NCBI GenBank assembly: GCA_013298025.1
Contig: JAAFJE010000006.1
Coordinates: forward strand, 62,001 to 126,000
Reading direction: 5' to 3'
Origin: Cytophagales bacterium
Lineage (GTDB): Bacteria > Bacteroidota > Bacteroidia > Cytophagales > Spirosomataceae
DNA length: 64,000 bases
Shown piece by piece: positions 16,953 to 25,933 of the stretch (its first letter is position 1; every line of letters starts with the position of its first letter). Position numbers and translations under genes: made by a program. Below the pieces are notes generated by a model, which was not told the origin of the DNA, did not search any database, and saw only the letters and a list, made by a program, of their open reading frames with translations.

Positions 16953-19379
16953 ATGTTGAGAAATCATTTAAAAATCGCTTTGAGAATCTTGCTCAGAAAC
17001 AAGGTTTACTCATTTATCAACATTGCAGGCTTGGCTTTGGGGATTGCTGCCTTTTTGTTGATTTTGGAATATGTAAGTTTGGAAAAAAGCGTGAACCAAT
17101 TTCACGCCAATTTGCCTACGATGTTCCGACTTTTGAACCAAAATCCTAAAGGAGAATCGTGGGCGCAAGTAGAACCGGGCTGGGCTACGAAAGCACAAGA
17201 ACGCTTTCCAGAAATCAAAAGTTATTGTCGTGTAGCCGAGAGCGTTGGGCAAGGCGTAGTGAAATATGAAGCAAAAAATATTTCTTTCCGTGAAAAAAAA
17301 GTAGCCTATTCAGAAGGTAATTTCTTTTCTTTTTTTAGTTTTCCACTCATCAAAGGTTCGGCTTCGGCACTACAAAAACCTGATGTAGTTTTTGTAGCAG
17401 CATCCGTGGCGAAAAAGTACTTCAACCAAGAAAATCCTATCGGTAAAACGCTTACTTTATACAACCAATTTGGGAAAAAAGATTATTTAGTAGAAGGCGT
17501 TTTTGCCAATATGGGCGACCTTTCCGACATTCAACTCGACTTTGTTTTTTCATTAGAAACCTTAAAAAACCCAGCCAACCTCAATGATAACGCTTGGGCA
17601 AATCTTACTAATCTGGATTCTCAGTACATTGACACCTATTTTCAGCTAAATCAAAATGCTGATTATCTGGCACTTGAAGGCAAACTCAATGTCCTTCGCA
17701 AAGCACTCAGCAAAGAAAATGATGATGTTACTTTTCGCTTACAGCACTTTTCAGAAATCCATTTAGCAAGCAGTTTTTTAGATACTTATCCACACAATGG
17801 CAATATCAAATATGTATTTATTCTAAGTGGTATCGCCTTCTTGATTTTACTGATTGCATGGTTTAATTATATCAACCTAAGTACCGCCAACGCCCTAAAA
17901 AGAGCGAATGAAGTAGGCGTAAGAAAAGTAATTGGTGCTACACGCAACAATTTGGTGATGCAATTTTTAGGAGAATCTATTTTGGTAAATCTTTTTGCCT
18001 TTGTCGGAGCTATTTTTTTGGTGACGCTTTTACAACCATTTTTCAACGAAATCATTCAAAAAAATCTTTCGCTTAGTACTTTACTCTCCTCCTCTTTGTG
18101 GATAATTGGCTTGGGGCTGTTGATTATTGGTTCTGTCGCTTCGGGCATTTATACCGCTTGGGGCTTGGCGAATTTTAAATTAATAGAAACCCTAAAAGGT
18201 AAATTACACAAATCAGCCAAAGGGATTTTCTTGCGTAAATCGCTTGTAGTTACCCAATTCAGTATTTCAATTGTACTGATTATTGTTACGCTGATTATTT
18301 TCAGTCAATTGAAACACATGCAAAACCAAGATTTGGGCATGAATATCAAACAATTGTTGGTGATAAAAGGCCCAGAAATTGGGAAAGACAGTACTTTCAA
18401 AAACCGAGTAAATGCTTTTGAAAACGATATTGCCAACCTCAATTTCGTGAACGATTACTGTACCAGCGGAAGCGTGCCAAGCAATTGGTATAATTTCACG
18501 ACGGTTGGTTTTACTTCTGCCAAATCAAAAACTGGCGACGAACAAAAACCTTACTCTTTCGTAACGATTGGACATAAATTTCTAAAAACCTACGATATTC
18601 CATTGAAAGCAGGAAGAAGTTTTACCGAACAAGAATGTGACGTGGAATGGAACAACAACAGCAAAGTACTTTTGAACGAAAAAGCTCTTGAGCAACTCGG
18701 TTTTAAATCGGCCAACGAAGCCGTAAATGCCAAAATCAAATGGGACGAACGTTATTTGGACGTAATCGGTGTTGTGAAAGATTATCATCACAAAGGCTTA
18801 CAAACCGCCATCGACCCGATGATTTTTTATCCTTTCAATAGTTCTTCGTACTTAACGATAAAGCTTGCTGGCGAAAATATGAATAGCAAAGTGGCGACTT
18901 TGGAAAATGTATTCAAAAAGCATTTTTCAGGCAATCCATTTGAGTTTTTCTTTATGAGCGAAAATTTCAACAAACAATACGAAACCGAAAGTCAGTACAG
19001 TACTTTGTTTACAATGGCTTCGGTTTGGGCAATTTTTATCGCTTGTATGGGGCTTTTCGGTTTGGCTACTTTCACGGTAGAATCTCGTACCAAAGAAATT
19101 GGCATTCGTAAAATTTTGGGTGCTTCGGTATTCAGTATTGTGCAATTGCTATCAAAAGACTTTTTGATTTTGGTAAGTATCGCCATCCTCATCGCCTGCC
19201 CAATTGCTTATTATTTTATGCAGCAATGGTTACAAGATTTTGCCAGCCGAATCAACATTGAATGGTGGTATTTTGCTTTTGCAGGCATTTTGGCTTTGGC
19301 AATTGCTTTACTCACCGTTGGTTTTCAAGCCATAAAATCAGCCTTGATGAATCCTGTGAAGAGTTTAAGAACGGAATGA
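16953..19379 (+). CDS. FtsX/MacB-like ABC transporter permease (first of array)
   Basis: An 808-residue permease. An N-terminal amphipathic stretch (LKIALRILLRNKVYSFINIA) leads into TM1, followed by a periplasmic MacB-PCD domain, an FtsX domain with three helices about 285-430, a second periplasmic domain and a second FtsX unit about 690-800 with the motif ESRTKEIGIRKILGAS. This double design is common in Bacteroidota and works with a separate MacB-like ATPase; the candidate is the gene at 23177. It is a paralogue of the 19978 permease. The substrate is unknown, possibly peptides or lipoproteins. Confidence 0.9.
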   Translation: MLRNHLKIALRILLRNKVYSFINIAGLALGIAAFLLILEYVSLEKSVNQFHANLPTMFRLLNQNPKGESWAQVEPGWATKAQERFPEIKSYCRVAESVGQGVVKYEAKNISFREKKVAYSEGNFFSFFSFPLIKGSASALQKPDVVFVAASVAKKYFNQENPIGKTLTLYNQFGKKDYLVEGVFANMGDLSDIQLDFVFSLETLKNPANLNDNAWANLTNLDSQYIDTYFQLNQNADYLALEGKLNVLRKALSKENDDVTFRLQHFSEIHLASSFLDTYPHNGNIKYVFILSGIAFLILLIAWFNYINLSTANALKRANEVGVRKVIGATRNNLVMQFLGESILVNLFAFVGAIFLVTLLQPFFNEIIQKNLSLSTLLSSSLWIIGLGLLIIGSVASGIYTAWGLANFKLIETLKGKLHKSAKGIFLRKSLVVTQFSISIVLIIVTLIIFSQLKHMQNQDLGMNIKQLLVIKGPEIGKDSTFKNRVNAFENDIANLNFVNDYCTSGSVPSNWYNFTTVGFTSAKSKTGDEQKPYSFVTIGHKFLKTYDIPLKAGRSFTEQECDVEWNNNSKVLLNEKALEQLGFKSANEAVNAKIKWDERYLDVIGVVKDYHHKGLQTAIDPMIFYPFNSSSYLTIKLAGENMNSKVATLENVFKKHFSGNPFEFFFMSENFNKQYETESQYSTLFTMASVWAIFIACMGLFGLATFTVESRTKEIGIRKILGASVFSIVQLLSKDFLILVSIAILIACPIAYYFMQQWLQDFASRINIEWWYFAFAGILALAIALLTVGFQAIKSALMNPVKSLRTE

Positions 19380-19444
19380 GTTTTTGAGTTAGGAATTTTG
19401 AGTGAGGAATATTTTTTACCGAAATCCAAAAATGAAGATAAGAA

Positions 19445-19936
19445 TCAAGCAAAGATTTTTGAAATAGGTATTTCAATATTCATTACTCTATCTTGTACGA
19501 TTTGGTCTTCATGGAAAAATTCGTAATGACTTGGACTATCGTAAACAAAAACGCCTTGAAAATCTGGTACAACAATCCAGCAAGATTTGATACCAAAATT
19601 GAAGTAAGGCTCAAGCTTTGAAGTCATGTCTTTACTACTTTGTGATGCTGACTGTATTTCAATAGACAACAAAGGGGCATCTTGGCGACGAGAAGGGTCG
19701 TTTTGAAAATCTAAATTTACAAAAGGATATAATACCACATCGGGAGTAAATGAGTTGGGAGTAGTAGCTAAGGAAACTTCGCTGGCAATTCTAAATCTAT
19801 TGCCACAATTGATTTTAATTTCAAAAATCAAATTGGCTTGAATTGCACCATGTAAAAGTGTAGGCATAGGTTTATTCCTTTCTATTTCGTAATCAGAAAG
19901 CTGAGTGTCTGCTATGTTTTCGGCTAATAGTTCCAT
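19445..19936 (-). CDS. Uma2 family endonuclease-like protein
   Basis: A 163-residue PD-(D/E)XK protein of the Uma2 (DUF820) family. The core residues are visible: Asp66 in FTPDVVLYP and Glu93-x-Gln95 in SIEIQSAS, the family's usual E-x-Q. Cellular function is not established for these proteins. It is antisense to, and wedged between, two FtsX permease genes, with only 41 bp to the divergent second permease start. A second Uma2 gene at 22399 sits in the same relation to the next permease position, which suggests repeated insertion. Confidence 0.8.
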   Translation of the reverse strand: MELLAENIADTQLSDYEIERNKPMPTLLHGAIQANLIFEIKINCGNRFRIASEVSLATTPNSFTPDVVLYPFVNLDFQNDPSRRQDAPLLSIEIQSASQSSKDMTSKLEPYFNFGIKSCWIVVPDFQGVFVYDSPSHYEFFHEDQIVQDRVMNIEIPISKIFA

Positions 19937-19977
19937 AATCGTTTTTGTTTATTCAAATATACTCAAAAAGAAAATTC

Positions 19978-22398
19978 ATGATACAAAATTATTTAAAAAT
20001 CGCTATTCGTAATTTGCTCAGAAACAAGGTGTTCTCGGCAATTAATATCGTTGGTTTGGCTTTGGGAATCGCCACTTGCCTTGTCATTATGCTTTTTGTA
20101 TATGATGAATTAAGCTATGACAGATTCAACGAAAAAGCAGATAGAATTTTTAGAGTAGTATTTAAAGCTTCTATCAATGATGGAAAAATCAACGAAGCCA
20201 ACGTGATGCCTCCAACGGCTCAGGTTCTGAAAAACGATTATCCAGAAGTATTAGCCGCTACTCGTTTGCGAACCAGTGGTTCGCCTGAAATTGTTTACCA
20301 AAACAAGAAATTCAAAGAACATGATTTCGCTTCTGTCGATGCCAATTTCTTTGATGTTTTTACGTTGCCATTGTTGAAAGGCGATGCAAAAACGGCTTTG
20401 CGTGAACCCAACACTGCCGTTATTACACAAGATTTTGCCAAAAAATACTTTGGCGACGAAGACCCAATCGGGAAAGTATTATTTATCAAAAGTTGGAACG
20501 AAAGCTATAAAGTAACAGGACTTATCGACAAAGTACCACACAATTCCCATTTTCATTTTGATATTTTTGGTTCATTGGCTGGCGTAAAAGATGCCCAAGC
20601 AGCCTCTTGGATGTCGTCGGGCTATTTTACTTATTTGGTTTTGCCCGAAGGTTTCGACTACAAAGTATTAGAAGCCAAATTGCCACAGGCCATTAAAAAG
20701 TACATGGGGCCACAAATACAAGCGGCAATGGGCATGAGCCTTTCGCAGTTTTTACAAAAAGGCAATCAGCTTGGACTTTTCTTGCAACCACTAACCAGCA
20801 TTCACTTCGACGAAGGCTACACTGGCACACTTGAGCCAAGCGGCAACATTCAGTATGTGTATATTTTCGGGGCAATTGCCGTGTTTATGTTGCTCATCGC
20901 TTGTATCAATTTTATGAATCTTTCAACGGCAGGAGCTTCCAAACGTGCCAAAGAAGTGGGCGTTCGTAAAGTATTGGGTTCTGTAAAACAAGATTTAATT
21001 AACCAATTTTTGTTTGAATCCATCCTTCTCAGCCTCGTTGCATTACTACTTTCGTTGATGTTGGTACAATTGTCTTTACCCATTTTCAACGATTTAGCAG
21101 AGAAAGATTTACAATTAGATTTCCTCCGAAATCCTCTCCTACTCATTGCATTCTTAGTTTTTGGTTTGTTGGTTGGCGTTTTGGCAGGCAGTTATCCAGC
21201 CTTTTTTCTTTCTTCTTTCAATCCTGTGGAAGTACTGAAAGGCAAATTCAAATTGGCAGGAAAAAGTATCAGTTTGAGAAGTGGTTTGGTGGTTTTTCAA
21301 TTCTTCATTTCTATTGCTTTAATCATCGGTACAACGGTGGTGTATCAGCAAATCAAGTTTATTCAAAGCAAAGATTTGGGCTATGCCAAAGACCAATTAC
21401 TCATCATGCGAAATACTTGGTCGCTGGGAAAAAATGAAGAAGTACTTCGTCAGCAAATTTTACAAGACCCAAGAGTAATAAGCGTAAGCAGTGCGGGCTA
21501 TTTGCCTGCTGGTCCGAGCGATTCAAATAATTCTTTGGGCTATCCCGATGGCGACGATTCGCAAATCATGCGAACGTTGGAGTACAAAATCGACGAGCAG
21601 TATATCCCAACGATGGGCATGAAAATCATTGCTGGACGAAATTTCTCTAAAGATTTTACCACAGATTCTACCGCCATGATTATCAACGAAACGGCCGCAA
21701 AAGCTTTCGGCTGGGGTAAAAATGCCGTTGGGCATACCATTACTCGCTTAAAAAATAACGATGGCTTGAAGGTTACTTACAGAATCATTGGCGTTGTGAA
21801 GGATTTTCATTTCAAATCGCTTCATGAAAGTATCACGCCTTTGTTGATGGTTTCTGAAAAAACTTACGGTTTAACCATCAAAGTAAAAGGAAAAGATGTG
21901 GAAGGCTTGTTGGCTTCCTTAAAAAATCAATGGCAAAAGTTTAATGTAGAAGAGCCTTTTTCTTACGCTTTTATGGATGAATTATTTGAAAAAACGTACC
22001 AAAGCGAACAGAAAATTAGTGTGATTCTAAGCATTTTTTCTGGACTTACCATTTTCGTCGCTTGTTTGGGTTTGTTTGGTTTGGCAACTTTTACTGCCGA
22101 ACAACGGACGAAAGAAATTGGTGTTCGCAAAGTATTGGGAGCTTCGGTGAGCCAAATCGTTACTTTACTTTCTAAAGAGTTTTTAAAATTAGTACTTATC
22201 GCCTGCGGTTTCGCTTTTCCGATTGGCTATTGGTTAATGAATAAATGGCTACAAGACTTTGCCTATCGCATTGAAATCAGTGCTTGGATTTTTGTACTGG
22301 CTGGCATTTTAGCCCTTTTTATCGCTTTGCTGACGATAAGTTACCAAGCCATCAAAGCAGCATTAGCCAATCCTGTGACGAGTTTACGAACGGAATGA
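19978..22398 (+). CDS. FtsX/MacB-like ABC transporter permease (second of array)
   Basis: An 806-residue paralogue of the permease at 16953, with the same order: TM1, MacB-PCD domain, FtsX helices, second periplasmic domain, FtsX helices, and the motif EQRTKEIGVRKVLGAS near the C-terminal unit. ATG 19978 (MIQNYLKIAIRNLLRNK) is chosen because it aligns with the starts of the first permease and the decayed third copy; the frame opens 11 codons earlier without similarity. Its stop codon directly abuts the stop codon of the convergent Uma2 gene at 22399 with no gap. Confidence 0.9.
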   Translation: MIQNYLKIAIRNLLRNKVFSAINIVGLALGIATCLVIMLFVYDELSYDRFNEKADRIFRVVFKASINDGKINEANVMPPTAQVLKNDYPEVLAATRLRTSGSPEIVYQNKKFKEHDFASVDANFFDVFTLPLLKGDAKTALREPNTAVITQDFAKKYFGDEDPIGKVLFIKSWNESYKVTGLIDKVPHNSHFHFDIFGSLAGVKDAQAASWMSSGYFTYLVLPEGFDYKVLEAKLPQAIKKYMGPQIQAAMGMSLSQFLQKGNQLGLFLQPLTSIHFDEGYTGTLEPSGNIQYVYIFGAIAVFMLLIACINFMNLSTAGASKRAKEVGVRKVLGSVKQDLINQFLFESILLSLVALLLSLMLVQLSLPIFNDLAEKDLQLDFLRNPLLLIAFLVFGLLVGVLAGSYPAFFLSSFNPVEVLKGKFKLAGKSISLRSGLVVFQFFISIALIIGTTVVYQQIKFIQSKDLGYAKDQLLIMRNTWSLGKNEEVLRQQILQDPRVISVSSAGYLPAGPSDSNNSLGYPDGDDSQIMRTLEYKIDEQYIPTMGMKIIAGRNFSKDFTTDSTAMIINETAAKAFGWGKNAVGHTITRLKNNDGLKVTYRIIGVVKDFHFKSLHESITPLLMVSEKTYGLTIKVKGKDVEGLLASLKNQWQKFNVEEPFSYAFMDELFEKTYQSEQKISVILSIFSGLTIFVACLGLFGLATFTAEQRTKEIGVRKVLGASVSQIVTLLSKEFLKLVLIACGFAFPIGYWLMNKWLQDFAYRIEISAWIFVLAGILALFIALLTISYQAIKAALANPVTSLRTE

Positions 22399-22866
22399 TT
22401 ATCTGAAAATAGTGGAAAAGGCTATTTCAATTCCTGTAACAGGGTCTTTAATAGTACCTTCCGTATAAGTCAATTTTATACCGTCAGGAGTCCTAATCGT
22501 AATTAATTGTAACGAAGGAACGATAATCCAAACAGATTTTACGCCTGATGGAAAATAAATATAATTCATTTTATCCGTAAGGTCGGTGGTGGCTTGCTTG
22601 GGAGATTGTATTTCAATAGCAATGAGAGGAGGTTTGTTATAAAAAATAATGTCATTCTCCCAGTCGTCTTGCATTTTCGGAAAAACGCATACATCAGGCT
22701 TGCATTTTACCGAAGAAAGTTCAAGTTCAAGCTCTGGTAAAATATCATATTCATCTTCAAATTGATTCAAAGCGACACTTAAACGATGAATAATTTTAGA
22801 ATGATTAATTGACATAATATCTTCTGAATGATACTCTTCAATAAAGTCTGATACGGGAGTTTTCAT
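22399..22866 (-). CDS. Uma2 family endonuclease-like protein
   Basis: A 155-residue Uma2/DUF820 protein with Asp58 (CKPDVCVFP) and Glu85-x-Gln87 (IAIEIQSPK) of the PD-(D/E)XK core, then GVKSVWIIVP, a strand typical of the family. It is only moderately similar to the copy at 19445, so the two are probably not a recent duplication. It is convergent with the second permease with zero spacing, and divergent from the permease remnant at 22907. Start ATG 22866 is preferred over the longer frame from 22893, whose first nine codons look non-conserved. Confidence 0.8.
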   Translation of the reverse strand: MKTPVSDFIEEYHSEDIMSINHSKIIHRLSVALNQFEDEYDILPELELELSSVKCKPDVCVFPKMQDDWENDIIFYNKPPLIAIEIQSPKQATTDLTDKMNYIYFPSGVKSVWIIVPSLQLITIRTPDGIKLTYTEGTIKDPVTGIEIAFSTIFR

Positions 22867-22906
22867 TGAATTATTTTTTATACGAATATACAAAATTTAA
22901 AATATC

Positions 22907-23164
22907 ATGCTACAAAACTATCTAAAAATCGCCATCAGAAATCTGTGGAGAAACAAGCGCTATTCGACATTAAACATCAGTGGTGAAATGCTAAAATCCT
23001 GATATTGAATATTTTGTACGGATTAGTAAAATGGATAACCCTATTTTACGAGTTTTACAAGTATCGCCGTTCTCATCGCTCCTAGCTGAACAAAAAGACA
23101 AAGAAATCTGCATCCGAAAAGTATTAGGAGCAAGTGTAAAAAATATCGTTCAATTACATTTTAT
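22907..23164 (+). pseudogene. remnant of a third FtsX permease
   Basis: Both ends of an FtsX permease survive with the middle missing. From ATG 22907 the frame reads MLQNYLKIAIRNLWRNKRYS and on to TLNIS, matching the intact permease starts, then hits a stop near 22983. About 70 bp later a different frame gives EQKDKEICIRKVLGASVKNI, matching the EQRTKEIGVRKVLGAS motif of the C-terminal unit. Roughly 2 kb of the expected gene is gone and the two pieces are out of frame. The ATPase gene follows directly at 23177, so the remnant marks the original permease-ATPase order. Confidence 0.85.
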
Positions 23165-23176
23165 AAAATCAATAAT

Positions 23177-23839
23177 ATGCTACAACTCAAAAATATTTTT
23201 CGTTGGTATAATTCAGGCGTAAACAGAGCTTTTGTTTTACGTGATGTTAGTTTAGACATTGCACAAGGTGAATTTGTATCCATTATGGGTCCGTCGGGTT
23301 CGGGTAAATCTACTCTTTTACATATTTTGGGAATGATGGATGAACCGAATGAAGGAGAGTACTCATTTTTGGGAGAAAACGTCTTGAAAATCAAGGAAAA
23401 ACAGCGTGCAGAATTATATAAAAAGCACATTGGCTTTGTTTTTCAGGCTTATCATTTAATTGACGAACTAACGGTGTACGAAAATATTGAAACTCCTTTA
23501 TTGTATCACGGAATTGGTTCTTCAGAAAGGAAATCGATGGTAGCTGATATTTTGGACAGATTCAATATTGTTGGGAAAAAAGACCTTTTTCCGAATCAGC
23601 TTTCGGGTGGACAACAACAATTAGTCGGTATTGCTCGTGCCATTATCACGAAACCTAAGCTGATTTTGGCAGATGAACCAACAGGTAATCTGAACTCAAA
23701 ACAAGGACAAGAAATAATGGAATTGTTTAAAACATTGAACGAAGAAGGCGTAACGATTATACAAGTAACTCACTCAGAAAAAAATGCTACTTATGGAAGC
23801 CGAATTATTGAGTTATTAGACGGACGCATCGAAAAATAA
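23177..23839 (+). CDS. ABC transporter ATP-binding protein (LolD/MacB type)
   Basis: A 220-residue ATPase of the LolD/MacB/FtsE group: Walker [11 protein letters not shown]-loop [17 protein letters not shown], signature LSGGQQQ, Walker [12 protein letters not shown] and the H-loop QVTHSEK are all intact. It is the probable energy-coupling subunit for the FtsX-like permeases at 16953 and 19978. The start follows the permease remnant by a few bases, consistent with an ancestral operon. It is closed by a hairpin terminator at 23864. Confidence 0.9.
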   Translation: MLQLKNIFRWYNSGVNRAFVLRDVSLDIAQGEFVSIMGPSGSGKSTLLHILGMMDEPNEGEYSFLGENVLKIKEKQRAELYKKHIGFVFQAYHLIDELTVYENIETPLLYHGIGSSERKSMVADILDRFNIVGKKDLFPNQLSGGQQQLVGIARAIITKPKLILADEPTGNLNSKQGQEIMELFKTLNEEGVTIIQVTHSEKNATYGSRIIELLDGRIEK

Positions 23840-23863
23840 AAATTTAGTTTTGGTTTAAGTGTT

Positions 23864-23897
23864 AGTCGCTCATTGATATTCAGTGAGCGACTTTTTA
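23864..23897 (+). terminator. hairpin terminator after the ABC ATPase gene
   Basis: AGTCGCTCA (23864-23872) pairs with TGAGCGACT (23884-23892), followed by a T-run to 23897, 25 bp after the stop codon. Confidence 0.8.
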
Positions 23898-23935
23898 TTA
23901 TTTTCAAAAACCACAACAAATGCTTTTTTCCTTTA

Positions 23936-23976
23936 ATAGGATATTCTTCTCTCGAAACAAGAGAAGAATATCCTAT
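23936..23976. terminator. perfect 16-bp inverted repeat between convergent genes
   Basis: ATAGGATATTCTTCTC (23936-23951) is complementary to 23961-23976 around a 9-nt loop. It lies between the ABC ATPase terminator and the convergent dehydrogenase gene, 28 bp from the latter's stop codon. The T-tract is weak on both sides, so terminator function is likely but not certain. Confidence 0.6.
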
Positions 23977-24004
23977 CAAAAGCTTTTTGGTGACATCTTA
24001 CAAA

Positions 24005-25903
24005 CTAGTCGTGGTTTTCGATTTTGTTCAAATCAGGCTTTTGTTTTTTACCTAACGAATTAATCCAAGCAGCAATTTTCAACACATCGCCTTTCGGAAC
24101 GTGTGTCATCGAAGCCATTTCGGTGGCGTAATCTGGCCAGTTTTCTGGTTTTGGATGATACACCAATTCTAAAATTTGCTCATTGGTATAATTTCTTTTT
24201 GCCACTTCTACAAACGGAGGCCCCACTACACGGGTGTTTTCAGCATGACAACTGGTACAGGCGTGCTTTTTCAACAAAGCGGCTACTTGTTTGGTATCTA
24301 TCAGGTCGTTGCTACTGGTGGCTTTGTTTGTTGCTTCTTTCTTGACAGGCGTTGTTTTGGCTGGTGCTGTTGTGGTAGCTTTTGGCACAAGATAGCCTTT
24401 GGTCAACTCGCCCGCAGGGATGTTGTTGAGCGTATAATACGCCACGTCGTGAAGCAAAGGTTGTCCTTCGTCGTTCAACAAACCTGTTCCTCTGATTTCA
24501 TGAATATAGCCTTTTCTCAAATTATCAAGGACTAAACGAACTTTGGTGCGGTCGTCAGACAGAATCAATCCTTTTAAGTTCAACTTTTCTTGGTTGATAA
24601 TCGGGCTACCGTATTGGTGATGGTATTTGTAGGTAAAGCTTTTGAGTTCGTAGGCTGCCCAATTTTCCGCCGATGCTTTGCTGACAGGTTGCGTAAATTC
24701 AACCTCAAAGCCATCGGGCGTAGCTTTTACTTGTTTCATTTCAAAAGGTACTCGCCCATTCCAAACCAATCGCTGAAAGCCATACAAGTCTTTTCCTGTA
24801 GAACCCCAACCACGAGAAGTCATACCCACCAAAATAGAGCCGTCGTTGCCCCATCTGGCACGTACCGTTCCCGACTGGAAGCCATCTCTAAACGGATAAC
24901 ACGCCCCTTGGTATTGTCCATTGATTTTCTCTAAACTCATACGCATGGCTTTCGATTGTCCTTGGTCAAACACGATGTATTGTCCTTGGAAAGGCCCAAA
25001 TTTACCGCCCGTTTGGTCTTCAATCATATCGGCGGTAGAAATGCCCATCAATGCGTGCGGAAACCACACGGCTGGGAGTTTTAGGGCTTTTACTTTTTTG
25101 GCAGCTTCGTACATGGGTTCGCCTGTATCGGGCAGGTCTTCTCTGGTAAGCTTGAGCGGAGAATTGGGTTCTTTTGTCCAATATAAACCTCCGGCATTGC
25201 CAGCAAAATCGCCTTTTTCTAGGTGCGTAACACGTCCCGAACCTACCCAGTCGCCTTGGTTTTCGCCATAAAATACCTCGTTATTCGAGTTTACGGTAAA
25301 GCCTGCTGGCGAGCGAAGCCCTGTGGCAATGGGTTCTAATGTGCCATCTGGCTTGATTTTTACCAACCAACCACGCCATTTCGCCAATTTTCCTTCGCCA
25401 TAACCTACCCAAGCTACGTTGAAGGTAAGGTACATATCGCCGTTTTTATCGAAAACAGGGCCATACGAGTATTCATGGTAATTGCCCGACAAATCCCACG
25501 TGGCAACGCATTCATAAACATCGGCTTTGCCGTCGGCATCGGTGTCTATTAGCTTGGTAAGTTCGGCTCGTTGGGTACAGTACAAAGCCCCGTTGTGGTA
25601 CGCCAAGCCCAACGATTCGTGCAAGCCACTGGCAAAAAGGGTGTAGCTTGGTTTTGTACCATTGAGTTGGTAAGGATTTTCGACCATCCAAACCTCACCA
25701 CGACGAGTACATACGGCTACTCTGCCATCGGGTAGGGGAGCAATACCGCCAATTTCAAGCCTGATGTCGTCGGGAATGGCAATGGTTTTTATTTCGTAAA
25801 AATCTTCTTCGGTATAAGGCTTGGGTTTGTTTTGTGCCAAACCTTTACTGGCTGTCGAAAGCAACAAGCCTGCAAGGAGAATATGATAGAATTGCTTTTT
25901 CAT
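24005..25903 (-). CDS. secreted sorbosone-dehydrogenase-like beta-propeller with cytochrome c domain
   Basis: A 632-residue exported protein. Signal peptide 1-23 (MKKQFYHILLAGLLLSTASK), then a six-bladed PQQ-dependent sugar dehydrogenase-like propeller to about residue 420 (IGGIAPLPDGRVAVCTRRGE), a linker rich in Thr/Ala/Pro/Lys near 505-535, and a C-terminal cytochrome c domain with heme motif CTSCH and a downstream MASMTHVP methionine. It probably oxidises a sugar or similar substrate in the periplasm and passes electrons to the haem. The DUF1080 gene lies 30 bp upstream in the same direction, so the two are likely an operon. Confidence 0.85.
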   Translation of the reverse strand: MKKQFYHILLAGLLLSTASKGLAQNKPKPYTEEDFYEIKTIAIPDDIRLEIGGIAPLPDGRVAVCTRRGEVWMVENPYQLNGTKPSYTLFASGLHESLGLAYHNGALYCTQRAELTKLIDTDADGKADVYECVATWDLSGNYHEYSYGPVFDKNGDMYLTFNVAWVGYGEGKLAKWRGWLVKIKPDGTLEPIATGLRSPAGFTVNSNNEVFYGENQGDWVGSGRVTHLEKGDFAGNAGGLYWTKEPNSPLKLTREDLPDTGEPMYEAAKKVKALKLPAVWFPHALMGISTADMIEDQTGGKFGPFQGQYIVFDQGQSKAMRMSLEKINGQYQGACYPFRDGFQSGTVRARWGNDGSILVGMTSRGWGSTGKDLYGFQRLVWNGRVPFEMKQVKATPDGFEVEFTQPVSKASAENWAAYELKSFTYKYHHQYGSPIINQEKLNLKGLILSDDRTKVRLVLDNLRKGYIHEIRGTGLLNDEGQPLLHDVAYYTLNNIPAGELTKGYLVPKATTTAPAKTTPVKKEATNKATSSNDLIDTKQVAALLKKHACTSCHAENTRVVGPPFVEVAKRNYTNEQILELVYHPKPENWPDYATEMASMTHVPKGDVLKIAAWINSLGKKQKPDLNKIENHD

Positions 25904-25933
25904 AAGATGCTAAATTCAAAAAAGATACAAGGC

